From Acholeplasmatales bacterium (GTDB lineage: Bacteria; Bacillota_I; Bacilli_A; Acholeplasmatales; Anaeroplasmataceae), in NCBI GenBank assembly GCA_024681175.1, contig JAILBI010000115.1, positions 1-5,952 of the forward strand: DNA of 5,952 bases. Reading direction: 5' to 3'. Shown here in pieces: positions 5,055 through 5,952 of this stretch (the first letter of the stretch is position 1; each line of letters opens with the position of its first letter). Below the pieces are notes generated by a model that worked only from the letters and a program-made list of their open reading frames with translations, ran no database searches and had not been told where the DNA came from. The position numbers and the translations under genes were made by a program.

Positions 5055-5952
5055 GAAAGCTTACTGTTAATTTAAAAGATCATTCATATGATATTATTAT
5101 AGAAAATAATTTATTAGAAAATATTAATACATATGTAAAAAATGTATATAAGAATAAAAAAATATTTATTATCACTGACGATAAGGTTGCACCTTTATAT
5201 CTTGATAAGGTTTTAAATTCTTTAAAAAAGGATTTTATAGTTGATTATGTCATCATTAAAAATGGTGAAGCATCTAAAAATTTAGAAACTTATGCATATG
5301 TTTGTGAAAAGTTAATAGAAAAAGGTGTTAAAAGACAAGAAGCATTAATTGCCCTTGGTGGTGGAGTAATTGGTGATTTAACTGGCTTTGTTGCATCATC
5401 ATTATATCGTGGTATCCCATATATTGGTGTTCCTACATCATTACTTGCTGATATGGATTCATCAATTGGTGGCAAAACAGGAATTGATTTCGCTGGAAGA
5501 AAAAATATTTTAGGTGCATTTAAACAGCCTTTAGCTGTATTAATTGATCCAAATACTTTAAAGACTTTAGATAATAGAGAATTTAATAATGGTATGGGTG
5601 AATTAATTAAGCATGGTGCTATTGGTAACAAAGATTTATTATTAAGCTTAGTTAATAAGCCTGAAATAGATGAAGATATTATTTCACAAAGCTTACATGT
5701 TAAAAAAAGAGTTGTAGAGCTTGATGAATTTGATACAGGTGTAAGAATGACTTTAAATTTTGGTCATACATTTGGACATGGTATCGAATTAAAATATCAT
5801 TGTAAGCATGGCGAAGCTGTTGCTGTAGGTATGCTTATGGCTTTAAAGCTAGGTATTGATTTAGGTGTAACTCAAAAGGAATGTTATGATGTTATTTATA
5901 ATATTTTAAAGGCATATAACCTACCTTTAGATGAATATGATTATAAAGAATA
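5051..5952 (+). CDS. aroB: 3-Dehydroquinate synthase, C-terminus cut by the window end
   Basis: AroB converts DAHP to 3-dehydroquinate, the second step of the shikimate pathway, using NAD and a divalent metal (Zn or Co). The frame is open for 300 complete codons to the end of the window; the family is usually about 350-360 residues, so roughly the last 50 are missing. Visible motifs are the nucleotide-binding GGGVIGDLTG (103-112), PTSLLADMDSSIGGKTG (128-144) with D136 and K142, and NILGAFKQP. The expected metal ligands are E184 in GELIKHG, H239 in LNFGHTFGH and H253 in HGEAV. Small departures from consensus, such as ADMDSS for the usual AQVDSS, do not touch these ligands. The start ATG overlaps the tyrA stop by the ATGA arrangement; only a weak AGATGG precedes it, so it is probably translated by coupling. 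Further aro genes are likely beyond the window. Confidence 0.97.
   Translation, partial: MRKLTVNLKDHSYDIIIENNLLENINTYVKNVYKNKKIFIITDDKVAPLYLDKVLNSLKKDFIVDYVIIKNGEASKNLETYAYVCEKLIEKGVKRQEALIALGGGVIGDLTGFVASSLYRGIPYIGVPTSLLADMDSSIGGKTGIDFAGRKNILGAFKQPLAVLIDPNTLKTLDNREFNNGMGELIKHGAIGNKDLLLSLVNKPEIDEDIISQSLHVKKRVVELDEFDTGVRMTLNFGHTFGHGIELKYHCKHGEAVAVGMLMALKLGIDLGVTQKECYDVIYNILKAYNLPLDEYDYKE

Noticed and set aside
5052..5075. TGA read as tryptophan (Mycoplasma code), extending tyrA
   Set aside because: The extension would add only seven residues, no gene here has an internal in-frame TGA, the tryptophan codons checked are TGG, and the ATGA overlap with aroB is a standard coupling arrangement.
5290..5631. 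Minus-strand open frame inside aroB
   Set aside because: It is antisense to the conserved nucleotide- and substrate-binding motifs of AroB, and the proline-rich product is a shadow artefact.

Overview
The window reads as an AT-rich chromosome segment from a low-GC Gram-positive-type bacterium (Bacillota, or a related Mycoplasmatota/Acholeplasma-like lineage). This rests on heavy A/T use at third codon positions, AGA as the main arginine codon, Gram-positive-style Shine-Dalgarno sites, and a YtxK-like methyltransferase next to ackA. Every tryptophan codon I checked is TGG, and TGA appears only as the stop of tyrA, so the standard bacterial code fits better than the Mycoplasma code. I cannot name a genus. 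All genes are on the plus strand and tightly packed. No mobile element, CRISPR array, tRNA or rRNA was seen, and no stretch over 300 bases lacks a gene.

Region 1 (1-2296) is a two-gene unit. A promoter at the window edge is followed by a YtxK-like SAM-dependent methyltransferase (40-993) and acetate kinase ackA (1005-2243), ending in a strong intrinsic terminator (2259-2296). AckA carries all its catalytic residues and has a distinct arginine codon bias suggesting high expression. Region 2 (2279-3237) is a single-gene unit: a consensus promoter built partly into the preceding terminator hairpin, a membrane-anchored exported protein of unknown function (2325-3200), and its own terminator (3214-3237).

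Region 3 (3241-5952) starts with an extended -10 promoter and a divergent DegV-fold protein (3291-4139) that has lost the family's usual motifs. After a 78-base gap holding another promoter candidate come tyrA (prephenate dehydrogenase, without an ACT domain, 4218-5054) and aroB (3-dehydroquinate synthase, from 5051, cut by the window end), overlapping by ATGA. The last two genes belong to the shikimate/tyrosine pathway and probably begin a longer aromatic amino acid operon beyond the window. No terminator separates the DegV-like gene from tyrA, so read-through is possible.

The most interesting features are regulatory. A -35 box lies inside the 3' arm of the ackA terminator, and three separate promoters have -10 boxes placed so that transcription would begin at or within the Shine-Dalgarno sequence, giving leaders of about 9-15 bases. 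The degenerate DegV-like protein and the orphan exported protein are the least explained genes. I see no clear evidence of a new multi-gene system.
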